DNA of 64,000 nucleotides from Epiperipatus broadwayi (Eukaryota > Onychophora > Udeonychophora > Euonychophora > Peripatidae): assembly GCA_028023455.1 (NCBI GenBank), contig JAQFVV010006470.1:460001-524000 (forward strand), in the 5' to 3' direction. Under the pieces are notes generated by a model. The model searched no databases. It was not told where the DNA came from and saw only the letters and a program-made list of their open reading frames with translations. How positions within the stretch are numbered: the stretch's first letter is position 1; each line of letters begins with the position of its first letter. Positions 63,028 through 64,000 of this stretch are shown here, in pieces. Made by a program: the position numbers and the translations under genes.

Positions 63028-64000
63028 ATCCTGTTTAAAATTAAATCATTTAACAATATGAGTAAAACATATTTTGCGAAGCAAATAACTCTTAAGTTTT
63101 GATGTTAGACATGTGTTATATTATAAAAATAAAGATGGTGTGTGTATGATATATACTAGTAATAAGTTCTTAAGTTAGATTACACATTAAGCAGTCAAAT
63201 GTTTCAAAGACAATAATAAATGAATCAAAACTTATAATAAATATGGTCTATGTGAATAATTTTACTTTTTCCGTAAAAAAATGCTTGTACATTTACATTA
63301 CCAATATAACATTCACACATAACTGAGATATAAGTATTGGGGTTATATATTTGAATAGGTAAAACTAGAATATGTAAGTTTTGTTTTCTGCCTTACAATA
63401 GGAATGTTATAATCAACGGATCAAAAATTATTGGACCTAACTAGCTCTCTCGAAACCAGAGATACCAAAGTAGACCCACCTCCGCTCCTCAAAGACACCT
63501 GGGAAATCCTCCAATTGCCATCCTCTCAGCCTCTGTCACAAGACTCACCCAATTAAATGTTTGCGACCAATGTGATTGCTCTCTCAATGAGGGTGTGTGT
63601 CTCGGACTTGCAACCAAATACATTTCTTGGCCAGGTCTGCACACTCTTTCCACATCCCTTTCCTTTTCATATCGTTCCTGACTTTCATTTTATTATGCAA
63701 TCATTTCTTTGTCAACCCATTTTTTAACTGCATTTGCATCTGTTTTCTTTTGATGAATAAACTTTCATCACTGAGAGAAAAAAAACATATTTTATAAAAC
63801 TTATAATAATGACAACTTTTAAAACTCTTTATGACTTACACTAAAGACATCAAATTATTCTTCATATAAATAATGTTATTTCATAGTCCATTTATATATT
63901 TTGTTTTATTTCAAATAAAAATGGATATAACATGCCCATTTATATATATATATAATATAATTATAATAACAATATTCACTAGAATAAAAACTACAAAATT
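63028..64000. other. Right-edge stretch, no defensible gene
   Basis: AT-rich except 63430-63680, a more balanced patch. There one frame reads PPIAILSASVTRLTQLNVCD, faintly like a non-LTR retrotransposon tail, too short to call. Confidence 0.4.

Noticed and set aside
63430-63680. Possible non-LTR retrotransposon fragment
   Set aside because: Only about 20 residues look protein-like (PPIAILSASVTRLTQLNVCD); not enough to assign.

Overview
The window is a repeat-dominated stretch of a eukaryotic, almost certainly invertebrate, nuclear genome. It is very AT-rich. It has long (TA)n, (ATT)n and (TATC)n microsatellites, a split host gene with GT-AG splice signals, and many decayed transposons from several superfamilies. 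A chelicerate arthropod would fit the AT content and the type of secreted leucine-rich-repeat gene, but the sequence alone does not prove this.

Layout. 1-1.6 kb: minus-strand reverse transcriptase of a Penelope-like element (PLE), running off the left edge. 1.95-6.9 kb: decayed minus-strand Ty3/gypsy-like retrotransposon with gag, RT, RNase H and integrase remnants. 9.5-12.2 kb: an unclassified AT-rich repeat (called family B here) split by a 2.37 kb insert with a 9-bp target-site duplication. The insert consists of 466-bp tandem units, each carrying a hammerhead ribozyme. 12.2-16.6 kb: no gene seen. 16.6-18.6 kb: a PLE with an open RT plus GIY-YIG frame and a hammerhead-like 3' motif. 18.6-20.3 kb: four more family B pieces. 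22.1-25.4 kb: RTE-type non-LTR retrotransposon. 26.3-30.75 kb: degenerate hAT transposon with a palindromic PLE 3' end nested inside it (12-bp target duplication). 31.0-31.75 kb: pogo-like transposase remnant. 31.86-41.29 kb: three elements beginning TGTAAC, each inserted in a (TA)n tract; the middle one is an LTR pair with near-identical 1.38-kb LTRs and almost no interior. 42.48-59.83 kb: a two-exon gene for a secreted LRR protein with a 16.6-kb intron full of repeats, including PLE fragments, two tRNA-derived SINE copies and a series of foldbacks. 59.9-64 kb: microsatellites and minisatellites.

The most interesting system is the 466-bp hammerhead array at 9649-12017. All five ribozymes keep the complete catalytic core, a GUC cleavage site and a two-part stem I. 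This matches the architecture of retrozymes, the small non-autonomous retroelements that replicate through self-cleaved circular RNA. The same window holds PLEs, the usual suspects for mobilising such elements, one of them with its own hammerhead-like 3' end. The only host protein gene I can defend is the LRR gene; the rest of the coding sequence belongs to mobile elements, mostly broken.
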